Origin: Limnephilus marmoratus
Lineage: Eukaryota > Arthropoda > Insecta > Trichoptera > Limnephilidae
Length of the DNA stretch: 64,000 nucleotides
Direction of reading: 5' to 3'
Assembly: GCA_917880885.1 (NCBI GenBank)
Contig: OU862913.1
Span: forward strand, 24,127,286-24,191,285
Positions 20,496 through 30,777 of this stretch are shown here, piece after piece. The translations under genes and the position numbers were made by a program. Numbering within the stretch: the first letter of the stretch is position 1; the number at the start of each line of letters is the position of its first letter. The notes under the pieces were generated by a model. The model was not told the origin of the DNA. It did not search any database and was given only the letters and a program-made list of their open reading frames with translations.

Positions 20496-20499
20496 GGCG

Positions 20500-21340
20500 C
20501 GACAGGTTAGAATTATCGTTTATTTGAAGAATTCTATTACTTAAGTAGTTCTTTATTAATTCCAATGGTTTTCCCTCTATTCCGAATTAACTGCTTATAG
20601 GTTGCTTGCTTCTTCTCTTTGGACATTTTTTTATTATTATTTACATTAGCAAAATAATCTAATACGGCCACTGTCAAAAACCTCACGCCTCTGTCGTAAA
20701 AAAGCACCAAAATTGAAACGGGAGATAAGGACAGCAATAGTACGCCGTAATTTAACTGACTACCCCGGCGGGGAGTGAATTATTTAGTAGGCAGACAGGC
20801 CCAGACATGGTAAGCAGTCACATCTACAACACAAAACTTTCCAAGCGACAGTCAGCTGCAAAACAATGTGAGCAATAAGCGAATATTTCACGTTCGGGGT
20901 TAACCAATCATTCGTTTCAGTTTCAATGCCGGCAACCCAGGCGTTTATTTTATTTCTCTTTTATGTACATAGTTATCTTTTACCCACCTCACTAGACAAA
21001 GTCCATCTGATGTTATTATTACGCCAACGTCTGTACTGTTGAAATTTAAGAATCTTATTACGAATACAACTCTGACGCCGCGCCTTACGCAAAACCGCTT
21101 TCGTACGTGGAGTTTGTTACAAATCTTCTTTTGTAATAGAACCGAATTAAAGCAATAACAAAAGATGGCACCATTTACGTTAATGCCCATATTCATTACG
21201 ACTTCCGTCCCCCCGCCTGACATTAATTGGGCTACAAACTTTAAATGAAATTTAGAAGTTCGGGACTTGTATGATGTATTTTTTACCATTTTTTTTTTAA
21301 CATCTTCCTTTCCCACCTGCCGCTAAACTATGTGTACTAC
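20500..21340. other. Unassigned spacer with weak ORFs
   Basis: ORFs at 20537-20737 and 20945-21316 on the minus strand lack recognisable motifs. I could not place LTR or MITE ends. It may hold decayed repeat. Confidence 0.4.
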
Positions 21341-21344
21341 ATTT

Positions 21345-22118
21345 ATTTTTCAAACAACGCGCGCGCCACCTATTGCAATTTTTGTTTTTAAATTTCATAA
21401 CGCCAGAGCTCACAATAACTCACCAATGTTAATCTAATCAAAATCGGACGAATAATATCTCTACATATTATAAAGTAAAGTCCCCCACGCCGTCTGTCTG
21501 TCTGTTCGCGATAAACTCGAAAACTACTGAACGGATTTTCATGCGGTTTTAAAGTTAAAGTATATAATTTGTCAAGGATTTGTGTAAATTGGTTGAAATA
21601 TAACGATAATTGTTAGAAATGTCGGAAAAAGTCAAGCCGCCTGGGAGCTTTCATCGAAAACGCTGCCTAATCCTTTTGGGATATAACAAAACAATTCATG
21701 TTGGGATATTCCTCTTTTATAGATTTACAAAAAAGTCCGCGAGGGCATATATCTATATTTTATGGATAGCTTACTATACCCATTCTATTTTCTAAAAAAA
21801 TGGTCACGTACATTGCGGTAATTGAAAAGTTATTTAGACGGATACAGTATTAATCCTTAATACCTTAAATACGTTAGTTACCCCAAGAATTTCATGTACA
21901 TTATTATAATCTTTCACACCATCTCTACGTATTATAAATTAAAGTCCTCCGCGGCATCTGTCTGTCTCTTCGCGATAAACTCAAAGACGGCGGTGTGATT
22001 ACAAAGGTTGGATTTTACAAAGTGTTTTATTAGCCACAGCAACGCGTGGACGGGTCAGCTAGTATGAAATAATTTCATGATGCCAGAGCTGACTATTATA
22101 TATATTATATATACTATT
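21345..22118 (-). mobile_element. Hel-3 fragment interrupted by a Hel-1 element
   Basis: 21345-21457 (CGCGCGCCACCTATTGCAAT, GCCAGAGCTCACAATAACTC) and 22063-22118 (ATTTCATGATGCCAGAGCTG) are interior Hel-3-type sequence in minus orientation. Hel-1 at 21458-22062 sits between them. Confidence 0.55.
21458..22062 (+). mobile_element. Helitron-like element, family Hel-1
   Basis: It starts TCTCTACATATTATAAAG and ends GGACGGGTCAGCTAG followed by T. An internal second head (TCTCTACGTATTATAAATTA) lies at about 21935. The terminal block TTTTATTAGCCACAGCAACG is shared with the copy at 39002-39221. No coding genes; the ORF at 21610-21795 is chance. Confidence 0.8.
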
Positions 22119-22416
22119 ATATATAGTGATTAGGTTAGTCGTCGGAGATGCTACAATAACGTGCTACGATGCTGTTCGAGTTGGTGAAAAGGCAATGAAT
22201 GCGATAGTGGGCTTGACATTCTCAAACATCAAGTTGTCCCGCAAAGATCGGGCATTCCCAATGTCCTCTGTCAGCTCGTCGATAAAAATTCACGATGAAA
22301 AGGTTGCAGTTGACCCAACATTGCTGTTTCAGCGGTTGTGTATAAGCAAACGATCAGATGAGGATTTGATGAAATTCTTTGAGTATGAGTTGGCTCCATT
22401 TCCCTTGGCACTGTTC
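22119..22416 (+). pseudogene. Inverted partial copy of the FEN-like gene (5' portion)
   Basis: On the plus strand this encodes LVVGDATITCYDAVRVGEKA, then NAIVGLTFSNIKLSRKDRAF and a KRSDEDLMKFFEYEL stretch. It is the reverse complement of 23792-24085 with few substitutions. Similarity starts exactly at GTGATTAGGTTAG and ends at GGCACTGTTC. After that the frame runs antisense into the 3' part of the minus-strand gene, so the rest of the 157-codon ORF is not real. Confidence 0.75.
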
Positions 22417-22462
22417 TCAATAACATTATGTTACACTCTCAACTTTATATGGATTCACGTTT

Positions 22463-24083
22463 TCATATCCTCTTCGGACGTGAGGGTCCTGGCAAGCGTT
22501 GTTCATCCATGGTATCGTCATTCTCAGTGGTGGATGGTTCTTGCTGAAAGGACTCTACGTCGTCTTCATCGTCGTCCTTGGCAACAGGCACGCTATTGAG
22601 GCATCTCCCTTGGCAGTGAAGGCACGCTGCAGAACAGGTCAGCATTGCTTTTCGGCATCCACATTTTCCAATTGCACAATCCTTGATGCAGCGGCAAAAT
22701 ATCATTTTCAGAAGGACCTCCGGTGCTGGAGGATCTTCTGTTGTAATTGGCACCAGGGTGTCTTCTTCGTGGTTCCACCCCCATTCTTCAGGGGGCAGCT
22801 GAATCCCGAGCCACTGCTGAACTTGGTGGTATGTTCGCCAGGAATGCTGTTTAGCTGCACTCTCTGTTGGAGGGAGGGAGCTGATGTCAGGCTTCATATT
22901 TGCCACGGACCTTGTGAACGACTGGAAGCGGTACTGGTTAAGATGTCTTTTTGGCGCCACATACCATTTCAGGAAGCATTTATTTCCAGCCTCTTCAACC
23001 TCGTCATGAGTAGAGGAGGGGTTGTAAAAGATCATTGCCGCTTGCTTGATCATTTCTGACTCCAAGTACAATTTTGAAAAGCCCACCTTGCTTCTCCTGA
23101 AAGTTGCAGACGTTGTATCGCATCCGGTAAATGAATGTAAAAATATGATGTGTTCAAATCCACGATGCTGCATCTCTTGGGTGGACAGTGCCATTGGTTT
23201 TCCCTCGTCCGGGTTTCAGCAGCAGAATATCTTAGGTGGGAGGAGTGGAAACAATCAAAAGGACAGTGAGGTCCACATCCTCACCAAAGACAGCCACAGA
23301 GTTTTGAAAGGATAGTTCCACAGCAATCTTCACGATAAGGACGTCAGCATCATCGGTGGTCTGAAGAGTCTGTATCTCAATCTCCCGAAACTTTGTCTGT
23401 AGTAAGAAGATGAAGTTACTTTCGTTGGTAGGATTGGATAAAAAATCTTCCGGTTAAACGGGTATTGATTTGTTCCATGTCAAATTGATGTCGGCTGACC
23501 TTCTCAGTCTTTATCGTCGCATCTGTTCTTGTGATTTCGTACTATTGGCTGGGTTTGCGTACCCATCAAATACCACAGTGCGAGTCATTCCAGGATAGTG
23601 GTGGTTGACATAGGTGATATAACGATCACAAATTGCGGCAACGGAGGCATCTTTTTGTCAAATTACTCTGTGTAGTAGAAATCCTCCGTCCACAACTATG
23701 TTCATCTGAGACAGTAGAACAGTTTTTTTGGTAGGCTCGAATAATCTATATACAGAACAGATTTAGTTGTCTTTCGCATCCCACTTTCATTGAACAGTGC
23801 CAAGCGAAATAGGGCCAACTCGTACTCAAAGAATTTCATCAAATCCTCATCTGATCGTTTGCTTATACACAACCGCTGAAACAGCAATGTTGGGTCAACT
23901 GCAACCTTTTCATCGTGAATTTTTATCGACGAGCTGACAGAGGACATTGGGAATGCCCGATCTTTGCGGGACAACTTGATGTCTGAGAATGTCAAGCCCA
24001 CTATCGCATTCATTGCCTTTTCACCAACTCGAACAGCATCGTAGCACGTTATTGTAGCATCTCCGACGACTAACCTAATCACC
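22463..24083 (-). pseudogene. FEN1/XPG-like nuclease with C-terminal CXC domain, broken
   Basis: Several minus-strand frames form one broken gene. The N-terminal part (24082-23702) gives LVVGDATITCYDAVRVGEKA onward. Shifted frames then read VVDGGFLLHRVI (about 23670-23696), VVFDGY (about 23560-23576), DDADVLIVKIAVEL (about 23325-23359) and FGEDVDLTVLL (about 23257-23286). The open 243-codon frame 23194-22463 has HSFTGCDTTSA (residues 20-30), and residues 167-199 form a cysteine-rich CRC..C..GKCGCRK...C...C..C...C block like a Tesmin/TSO1 CXC domain. The acidic motifs and GCD resemble the order seen in FEN1/XPG nucleases. Stops and frameshifts show it is dead here. It may be the gene of a mobile element; I do not recognise a name. 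Confidence 0.55.
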
Positions 24084-24089
24084 CTTCAC

Positions 24090-24880
24090 AATAATAATGA
24101 TTATAAAATGAATTCCACTAATCACCTGTTCCAGAACAACTTACCTGCTTTCTTGCGTTCAAAAATTAATAAGGAATTTCCCATGAAGAAAAAACCCGTC
24201 TTAATAATTTGGTATGAAAAAACAGCTTTTTCTGAAAATGACATTTTACGAAAAAACTTAAAATTGCTGTAAATATTTACTGGTTGGAGATTTATTTACA
24301 TATGTATATATATTCTAAAAGGTAATTAAATTATTTACAATTTCTTTCAAATGAATTTCTTTCTTGGATGAATATTTTAGACGATGTGAAGGAATGTTTG
24401 ATGAAAAATGTGAGGTAAAATGATTTTTTTGAAAATATTGACATTTGTGGAGCGTATAACTCAAAAACGGCTAGGATTTCCAAAATTACGTATAGAATAA
24501 AAGTTGTAGATAATTTTATGGGCTTTTACTTATTCTGAAAAGGTTTTCCTCTGCGACTCACCGTTTTTGAGATATAAACGGAAACCCGAAAATCGGGACC
24601 TTCCCCCCCCCCCTCCCCCCCTAGCTCACCACCTAGACGTCAGGACTTTTAGTATGTTCACACCCTAAACACCCTAAAGAAGTCCTGAAAGAATCGCTTA
24701 GGTTCCTGCTCACGCACTCTACAACTCCTTCCTTTACTGGACTTAAAGGTAAGTTAATTTTTGAAATTATTGTTGTTTTTAATATGTAATTTAAATTTTT
24801 AGTAATTTTTATTTTTATTTTTCAGTAAATATTTTTTTGTTAGTTACCGTTTTGGAATAACAAAAAAAAAGAATAACGTC
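24090..24880. other. Unassigned AT-rich region
   Basis: No gene supported. It includes a C-run (about 24604-24620). No clear repeat ends. Confidence 0.4.
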
Positions 24881-25139
24881 AATATTATTGTTCGGCGATG
24901 TAATGCAGCTTACAGTAAGTATCCCGGCCGCAATAGAAGTACAATATAAAGTAGGTAGGTGGCAGTTCTACTTGGTAGTCGCCACCACTTCGCGCTCTTA
25001 TTCTTCTACTTTCTTACATTGCCCCCCTGGGAGGGATAGGAGGGGAAACAGCCTCAACACCCTCCCCTACAATCCTCCCCCTACGACTGCCCCCAAACGT
25101 TGTTTTGGCGGAGGCCATATCAAATAGTTTGAAAAGTCT

Positions 25140-25990
25140 GACATTACATGTTTTTTTCATATCTAGACATTCCCCACGCTGAAACACAAATTATATGAAA
25201 CTAGTCGACCCGGCCACGCGTTGCTGTGGCTAACTAAACACAACGCCATTTAATGGAAGGTTATTCAACCTTTATAACCACCGCCACCTTTGAGTTTATC
25301 GCGAAGAGACAGACAGACGCCGCGGGGGACTTTAATTTATAATATGTAGAGATAGTAAGCTATCCCTAAAAGATTGATATATGCCATCGCAGACTTTTTT
25401 GTAGATCTATAAAAGAGGAATATCCCACCATGCATTGTTTTGTTATATCTCAAAGGGATCAGGCAGTGTTTTCGATGAAAGCTACCAGGCGGCTTGACTT
25501 TTTCCGACACTTCTAACAATTATCGTATGTTTCAACCAATTTACCCAAAACCTTGACAAATTATATACCTAAACTTTCCTCACGAATCACTCCATTTATT
25601 GGTGAAAACCGCATGAAAACCCGTTCAAAAGTTTTTCAGTTTATCGCAAACAGGCAGACAGACGACGCGGAGGGCTTTAATTTATAATATGTAGAGATAG
25701 AGATTACATCGATAGAAATAAATCGCAGGGTGCTCCGAAAATTTTTATTTTCAAGTCTGTTTCAGTTATTTTATAAAAATGACAAATTCACAGCGTTTCT
25801 TTAAATGCTGTTTTAGACAGCACCCAAGAGATTTTTGCTCTATTTTAAACAAGTCGTGTTTTATTAAACATTTTCACAATTTTCGCTTCAATTTTATCGC
25901 GCTAAACATTAGCACGCTCTCTCCGACATTCGTAATTGTAATTACATATCTCTCCATCTTCTTTTTTTTGAGCCGGGATGCGGCGCCTTG
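25140..25990 (-). repeat. Dispersed repeat X, copy 2, split by a Helitron
   Basis: 25140-25200 and 25704-25990 together match copy 1 (14215-14610) and the plus copies at 41130 and 56050 in reverse complement. Landmarks are CAAATTATATGAAA | TTACATCGATAGAAA, AAACAAGTCGTGTTTTATT, and ACATATCTCTCCATCTTCTT. The Helitron at 25201-25703 sits exactly between A and T. Confidence 0.75.
25201..25703 (-). mobile_element. Helitron-like element, family Hel-1, with verified empty site
   Basis: On the minus strand it starts TCTCTATCTCTACATATTAT and ends CGGGTCGACTAG. Host sequence is ...AA^TT..., so insertion is between A and T without duplication, as Helitrons do. Repeat X elsewhere shows the uninterrupted site. 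It has no coding genes. Confidence 0.85.
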
Positions 25991-25999
25991 AACACGTTT

Positions 26000-26520
26000 A
26001 TTATACATTTTTGTCTAAAAAAATGTAAGTGCTTTTTACGAGTAATTTTAGTTTAAAAAAACGTAAGGTGAACCATTTTTTAAACTTTTAAAGTTTGCAT
26101 TCATAATTTTTATATTTAGTCAAGGTAGGTTTGTAACTACATACATAGTTATAGGTGAGGTGTGCTTGTATCGCACAAGCGACTTGACGAGGCGAGAGGC
26201 GAGAGAGCTGTCAAGTGAACCCGCCGGGCCAGGTACCTTTGCTGACACCGACTCCAAAAATAACAATCGTACCTACATATTGATGATTAGAAAAAGTAAG
26301 TTGATTATGAAGTTGTAGAAGAATACGAAATTATTTTTTTACTTTTTAGTGCATTTTTTTAAGTCGTTTTTTGTTTTGTCAAAATTTTTGTTTATTTTTT
26401 GATTTTTAGTGATTCTGAAGTACACTAACTAATTTGTCTGAATATGGGTAAACCTACTAAACGTACTGCTCATATGAGACAGACATAATTTGACCATAGC
26501 GACGTTAAGGTCAAATTAAG
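26000..26520. other. Unassigned region
   Basis: 26010-26100 is loosely similar in reverse complement to 59160-59260 (AAGGTGAACCATTTT against AAAATGGCTCACCTT). 26160-26250 is a GC-richer block (GCACAAGCGACTTGACGAGG). No gene or termini were recognised. Confidence 0.4.
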
Positions 26521-26529
26521 AGATTCGGC

Positions 26530-26920
26530 CGAGTTTCGTTAATTTGTCATGGATCCGATAATCAGAACCTATCCAAACTCTCATTAAATTACCCTTGAAG
26601 TACATCCTTTCCAATAAAAAAAGAATCATCGAAATCGGTTGGCGTGATATTGAGTTATTCGTCCATTTGTCGCGCACATACTTATGCAAATTTAAGACTT
26701 ATAGGGTTTTCTCATGGATGCTATTGTCGGAACTGGACCAAATCAAAATGGGACCACACGGGAAGCATCAGCTTTCAAATAAAAAAAAATCATCAATATC
26801 GGTTCACCCAGTCAAAAGTTCTGGCGTAACAAACATAAAAAAAAAAAATAAAAAAATTCAGTCGAATTGAGAACCTCCTCCTTTTTGAAGTCGTTTAAAA
26901 AGTACACGGTTATGTACAAC
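26530..26920 (+). mobile_element. Probable TE 3' end common in Lepidoptera-like genomes
   Basis: The stretch AATTGAGAACCTCCTCCTTT followed by TTTGAAGTCGTTTAAAAAG is a motif I associate with abundant transposon ends in lepidopteran sequence. Upstream text contains ATCGAAATCGGTT and ATCAATATCGGTTCACCCAG, two degenerate copies of a short repeat. ORFs here are not supported. Family uncertain. Confidence 0.4.
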
Positions 26921-27334
26921 AATATAAATGCGTATTTCATCGCCTTTAAGTTTTTAGTTGTCGAATACATTACAATTTATTTTGGATTTTATTGCAAAGC
27001 GGAAAATTCTGACCTACTGACAGAATATGGTCGAGGCCTGAAAGGTTAAATAGTGAAGTTTTTGCTTCTTTACTTACGCATACGGGCCTAGTGTTGCAGA
27101 GTAATGAATTTCACATAAACAATAGCAAAGTTTAGCTATTTCCGATGTTTTTGTTTGGTAGAACGGAGTTTTTTCTTACCTGAAACAAAGCAAGAAAATA
27201 ACATTAAAATTCATTCAAAAAATAAAATAACTTAGATGATAATTATAAACGGGAACATTTTGCACAAATTAAACGAAACCGGGCGGCATCCATATAAACT
27301 ATTATTCCCCAATTTCCTCTCCGGATTTTGACAC

Positions 27335-27940
27335 TAGTGCAAATATTTATATGAAATTGGCGTTTTGCCGTACTTGTAACTTTGATCTCAAATATCTTCT
27401 CTTTGGTTAGGAATTCCAAATTCAAATTTATAGCGGATCCATTGCAAACCACGTCCGAGTTAGACGCAGGCTGCGGTGTTAGTGATAAAACTGTTTTAAT
27501 CCACTTGAAGCAAATTTGGAAGGTGAAAAAGCTTGAAAGGTGGGTACCTCACGAATTGAGTGAAGCAAATCAACAAACGCGCGTTGACCGCTAGACCACA
27601 CACTGCACAACAGACGGCTACCAAATTAGAGGAGCTTCAATTGGAATGTCTAAGACAACCACCGTACTCTCCGGACCTTGCCCCAACAGATTACCATTTT
27701 TTCGAAATTTGGATAGCTTCTTGCAAGGGAAAAAATTCAACTCTGATGGGGCAGTCCAAACCGCCTTCAAAGATTTTATTGATTCCCGTCCCAATGGTTT
27801 TTTTAGTAAAGGGATCGATGAACGACCTATGAGATGGCAAAAATGCAAAGATAGCAATGGTACATACTTTGATTAAATAAATATATTATATTGAAAAAAT
27901 CCTACTATACAAAACGCCAATTTCATATGTAAGGACCTAA
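27335..27940 (+). mobile_element. mariner element with internal deletion
   Basis: The right TIR (reverse complement) reads TTAGGTCCTTACATATGAAA then TTGGCGTTTTG, and is followed by TA. A degraded left TIR with TATGAAATTGGCGTTTTG lies at 27346-27368. Coding remnants on the plus strand include CGVSDKTVLIHLKQIWKVKK and WVPHELSEANQQTRVD (helix-turn-helix and linker), followed directly by RPHTAQQTATKLEEL and PPYSPDLAPTDYHFF (the region of the third catalytic Asp of DD34D). The C-terminus FLQGKKFNSDGAVQTAFKDF is in another frame. The central catalytic part is deleted; non-functional. Confidence 0.9.
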
Positions 27941-28389
27941 TATAATACCTTTAGATATTGACCAATATCTTGTCGGTAAGTTTTGATCTTTTTGATAAAT
28001 AACGTCGTGGGGACTGGGAATAACGTTGAGGGGTAAGTCTATTTTTACACAGTGGATTTCAGTATTTTATTAATTGATTTTGTCAGTGTAATAATTGGAC
28101 ACTTTCGGATAATCATAATATAGTGATTGGATGACTAAAATACAGATCGAATAAATCGTAAATTAAAATCACTTAAGCTGATTAATCGGACAGTAGACAG
28201 AAATAAATCCTAATTAATTAGTTCTGACGGTAAACAGCATTAAAAAACTTATTGAAAAATTTGGATGCGTGGTCATATGAGACAGTCAGTAACTGAATAT
28301 ATTCACTAAAAAAAGCATTTTTTTAAATTAAATTGACATTCATTCTATCTAGCCGTAAACCACACTCCGCTTCCGCGCCCCTTAGCCGG

Positions 28390-28715
28390 TTCCTCTTCCA
28401 GAGCTCACCAGTATATATAGAGACCTTTGCGGGCGTACTCACAACAACTCACCAAAGTTTCATCGCAATCGTTCAGCAACGCATAATTTCATGATGCCAG
28501 AGCTCACTATTATATGTAGAAACCACGCGGACATGCGCACATTAAATCCCGAAAGTTTCATCGTAATCCGATGAACGGTTAGCATCCATAATTTCACGAC
28601 AGCAGAGCCCACTATTGTACATAGAAACCATCGTGGGCATGCGTGCGTAAGTCAAATCCAAAAAGTTTCATCGCAATCGGATGAATGGTTTAGCAACGCA
28701 TAAGAAACATACAGA
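28390..28715 (+). repeat. Tandem repeat of about 115-120 bp, Helitron-related
   Basis: Three tandem units share GCCAGAGCTCACTATTATAT, GAAACCACGCGGACATGCG, TTTCATCGCAATCGGATGAA and GCAACGCATAA, with divergence. The unit also occurs once inside Hel-3-type sequence at 22063-22118 and 52680, so the array is an expansion of Helitron interior. Confidence 0.65.
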
Positions 28716-28739
28716 CGTACGAACATAAAATGATTTTAA

Positions 28740-29522
28740 TATCATCATCACTCTTGGCTCTACAACCCCTTATGGGTCTTGGCCTCTTCAAGAATCTTCC
28801 TCCACTCGTCTCGGTTTTGTGTCAGCTCTCTCCAGTTTAGAGGCTCCAAGGTAGATATATATTTGAGGACGTTGTCGCTGCATCTTAATCTTGGTCTTCC
28901 CAGGCTCCTTCGCCCTATCGGTCTTGAGTTCAGCAGGGACTTTGGTGCTTGATGCTCTCTACATAACCCAGCCACCGAAGTCTTTCCAGTTTTATAAATT
29001 TTGTGACGTTTAGGTCCTGAAGCAAATCTGCGCCAAAATCCATTTTCTAAAACCGGACCGAAATTTTCTTTTCAAAAACGTCCAATGCTCGCTAATTCCT
29101 CCTGGTTAGTACCCAAGTAAGTCTCAGCTGCATACGTGAGTACTGGTCTGATAAGTGTTTGTAGACTAATATCTTGGTGTTTCTGGACAGCAGTCTGGAT
29201 TTTATTTGGTTTTGTAGGCGGGAATAACAGCGATTTGCTTTCACCATGCGCTTCTGGATCTCCCCTGTGGTATTATTGTCGTTTGTTATCAGGGAGCCTA
29301 GGTATGTGAATCTTGGTACCGCTTCAAAATTTTGGCTTCCATATGAGAGAGTTGGGGTCTGTTGGGTGCATCCTACGGCCATGTATTTGGTCTTCTGCTG
29401 GTTTACTACGAGACCCATATTTTTAACAGAACTTTCAAGATTTATGAAGGCGTCACGTAAAGCGTCAGAAGTTTTCGCGATTTTGTCGATATCATCAGCG
29501 TAAGCCAATAGTTGCACAGAGT
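28740..29522 (-). mobile_element. RTE-A LINE, 3' half
   Basis: The minus-strand frame 29517-29092 encodes MQLLAYADDIDKIAKTSDAL (RT motif C), NMGLVVNQQKTKYMAVG, RFTYLGSLITNDN, and RLLSRNTKILVYK. After frameshifts the C-terminal SLLNSRPIGRRSLGRPRLR and ELLNWRELTQNRDEWRKILE follow (28975-28760). The 3' tail is (GAT)n, seen as ATCATCATC at 28741. Truncated just upstream of YADD. Confidence 0.85.
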
Positions 29523-29529
29523 TGTCAAA

Positions 29530-29940
29530 TAATTGATTTTTATATATATAGATTTTATATCATTACTTTTAGATTTTACCACGCTTAGCTTCTCCGTCGA
29601 AAAGTTTACGTCTTACCGTCGAATACTGGCGACTTGCATTTGGATCCGTGGGTTATTTTTTTGTACAGGAGAGGCATTTCAATTCTTCAACTTTTTTTGA
29701 AAATTAAGTACCTGGTAAATACGTTATAAGGGTAAATGTTAATCTATCCGAAGATGTTTTTTTGACATTAACTCTAGGAAAACCATTTCTCTCGAAGCCG
29801 ATGTCTTTGGGGATCTTTGGGAATGCTGTGAGCAGAGAGTCAACAAGGGTGCTTTATGTAAGGTATGAACGAAAGAATAATAATAATTTTGACGTTTTTG
29901 CTCAATAATACCAGCAACGAATATTGTCAACAGATGTTTA
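29530..29940. other. Unassigned spacer
   Basis: No recognisable coding or repeat ends. Minus-strand ORFs 30110-29739 and 30207-29944 extend antisense into an M repeat and are not genes. Confidence 0.4.
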
Positions 29941-29954
29941 CCTTTACGTCCCAT

Positions 29955-30293
29955 GTAATCTTTGGGGATGCTGTGTGGAGGGTCTATCGCGGAAAGGAAT
30001 GAGAAGAAGTGCTGGGAAGGAAGTATGAAGGGTGGGTAGGAATCTGAGCCGCTGCGTCTCCAGGAGTGACGGACGTATAAATCCATCCCTCCCAATGCGG
30101 TGCAAGGCAATGTTTTTTAGATCTGATGAGGTCGAAAGGTCTACCTTAACCAGTCTCTCCCGATACAGCCTGGCCCGCAGCTGGTGGGTAGACGAATTCG
30201 CCGCCAAAGACCCTGCTAAGTCACCAAACGTAGCGAACCACTTGCGATGACCTATGGCAGAGGTGTTGGTTATCCAATAAATGGTCCCCGGAT
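29955..30293 (-). mobile_element. M repeat copy 7 (nearly complete, lacks tail)
   Basis: It carries GGATGCTGTGTGGAGGGTCT, GGTGGGTAGGAATCTGAG, CAGGAGTGACGGACGTAT, ATGCGGTGCAAGGCAATG, CAGTCTCTCCCGATACAGCC, TCACCAAACGTAGCGAACCA and GGTTATCCAATAAATGGTCC in minus orientation. Confidence 0.85.
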
Positions 30294-30295
30294 AT

Positions 30296-30597
30296 GTTGC
30301 GAGGGTGAAGGTAGTGGGAAGAGGAACGAGATGGGGAAGAGGAAGGTGGGGAACCTTTCGCGGTTTTTGGCAATGGGGTACTCTGAAATAATCGCTTTGT
30401 CGCAGAATACAAGAGAAGAAAGAAACAGAATTATTTGCTAAAGTTCGTTTCGTTTCCTGAATTGATAATATTGTATTTCGTTCAGTATTCCGTACAGATA
30501 TCTCGGGAAAACATTTTCAAAAGAGTTGTTTCTGAATTCGTACACTGAACACTTGACTTCAAACTCTTGATCCGATTTAAAAAAAATTTAAAATGCA
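30296..30597. other. Spacer with a satellite-unit fragment
   Basis: 30297-30350 (GTTGCGAGGGTGAAGGTAGT, GGAGATGGGGAAGAGGAAGG-type) resembles the 140-bp unit at 51067-51850 in reverse complement. The remainder is unassigned. Confidence 0.45.
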
Positions 30598-30765
30598 TTT
30601 TTTTTTTATTTTTTTTTTATTTTAGCATATAAAATATAATGTACATTTAGAAAATGTAATAATTTGCGTACATGTTCATATTCAAATATCTTAATTAATA
30701 CCACTCTTCCATGGAAGCATTAGCTTGTGTCTGGAAGAGTAGTGTACATTTTTTAAATGCTTTAT
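30598..30765 (-). mobile_element. LINE 3' UTR with poly(A)
   Basis: On the minus strand this reads TGTACACTACTCTTCCAGAC, TTCCATGGAAGAGTGGTATT, AACATGTACGCAAATTATTAC, ATATTTTATATGCTAAAATA and then poly(A). A second copy at 47556-47725 is about 90% similar. It is the 3' end of a LINE with no coding part retained. Confidence 0.75.
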
Positions 30766-30777
30766 TATATTATATTA

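Noticed and set aside
22499..23059. Plus-strand 186-codon ORF
   Set aside because: Antisense to the FEN/CXC frame, which carries recognisable motifs; shadow.
24898..25017. A short LTR (TGTAATGCAGC...TTTCTTACA)
   Set aside because: Ends fit TG...CA, but there is no target duplication and no promoter or polyadenylation order.
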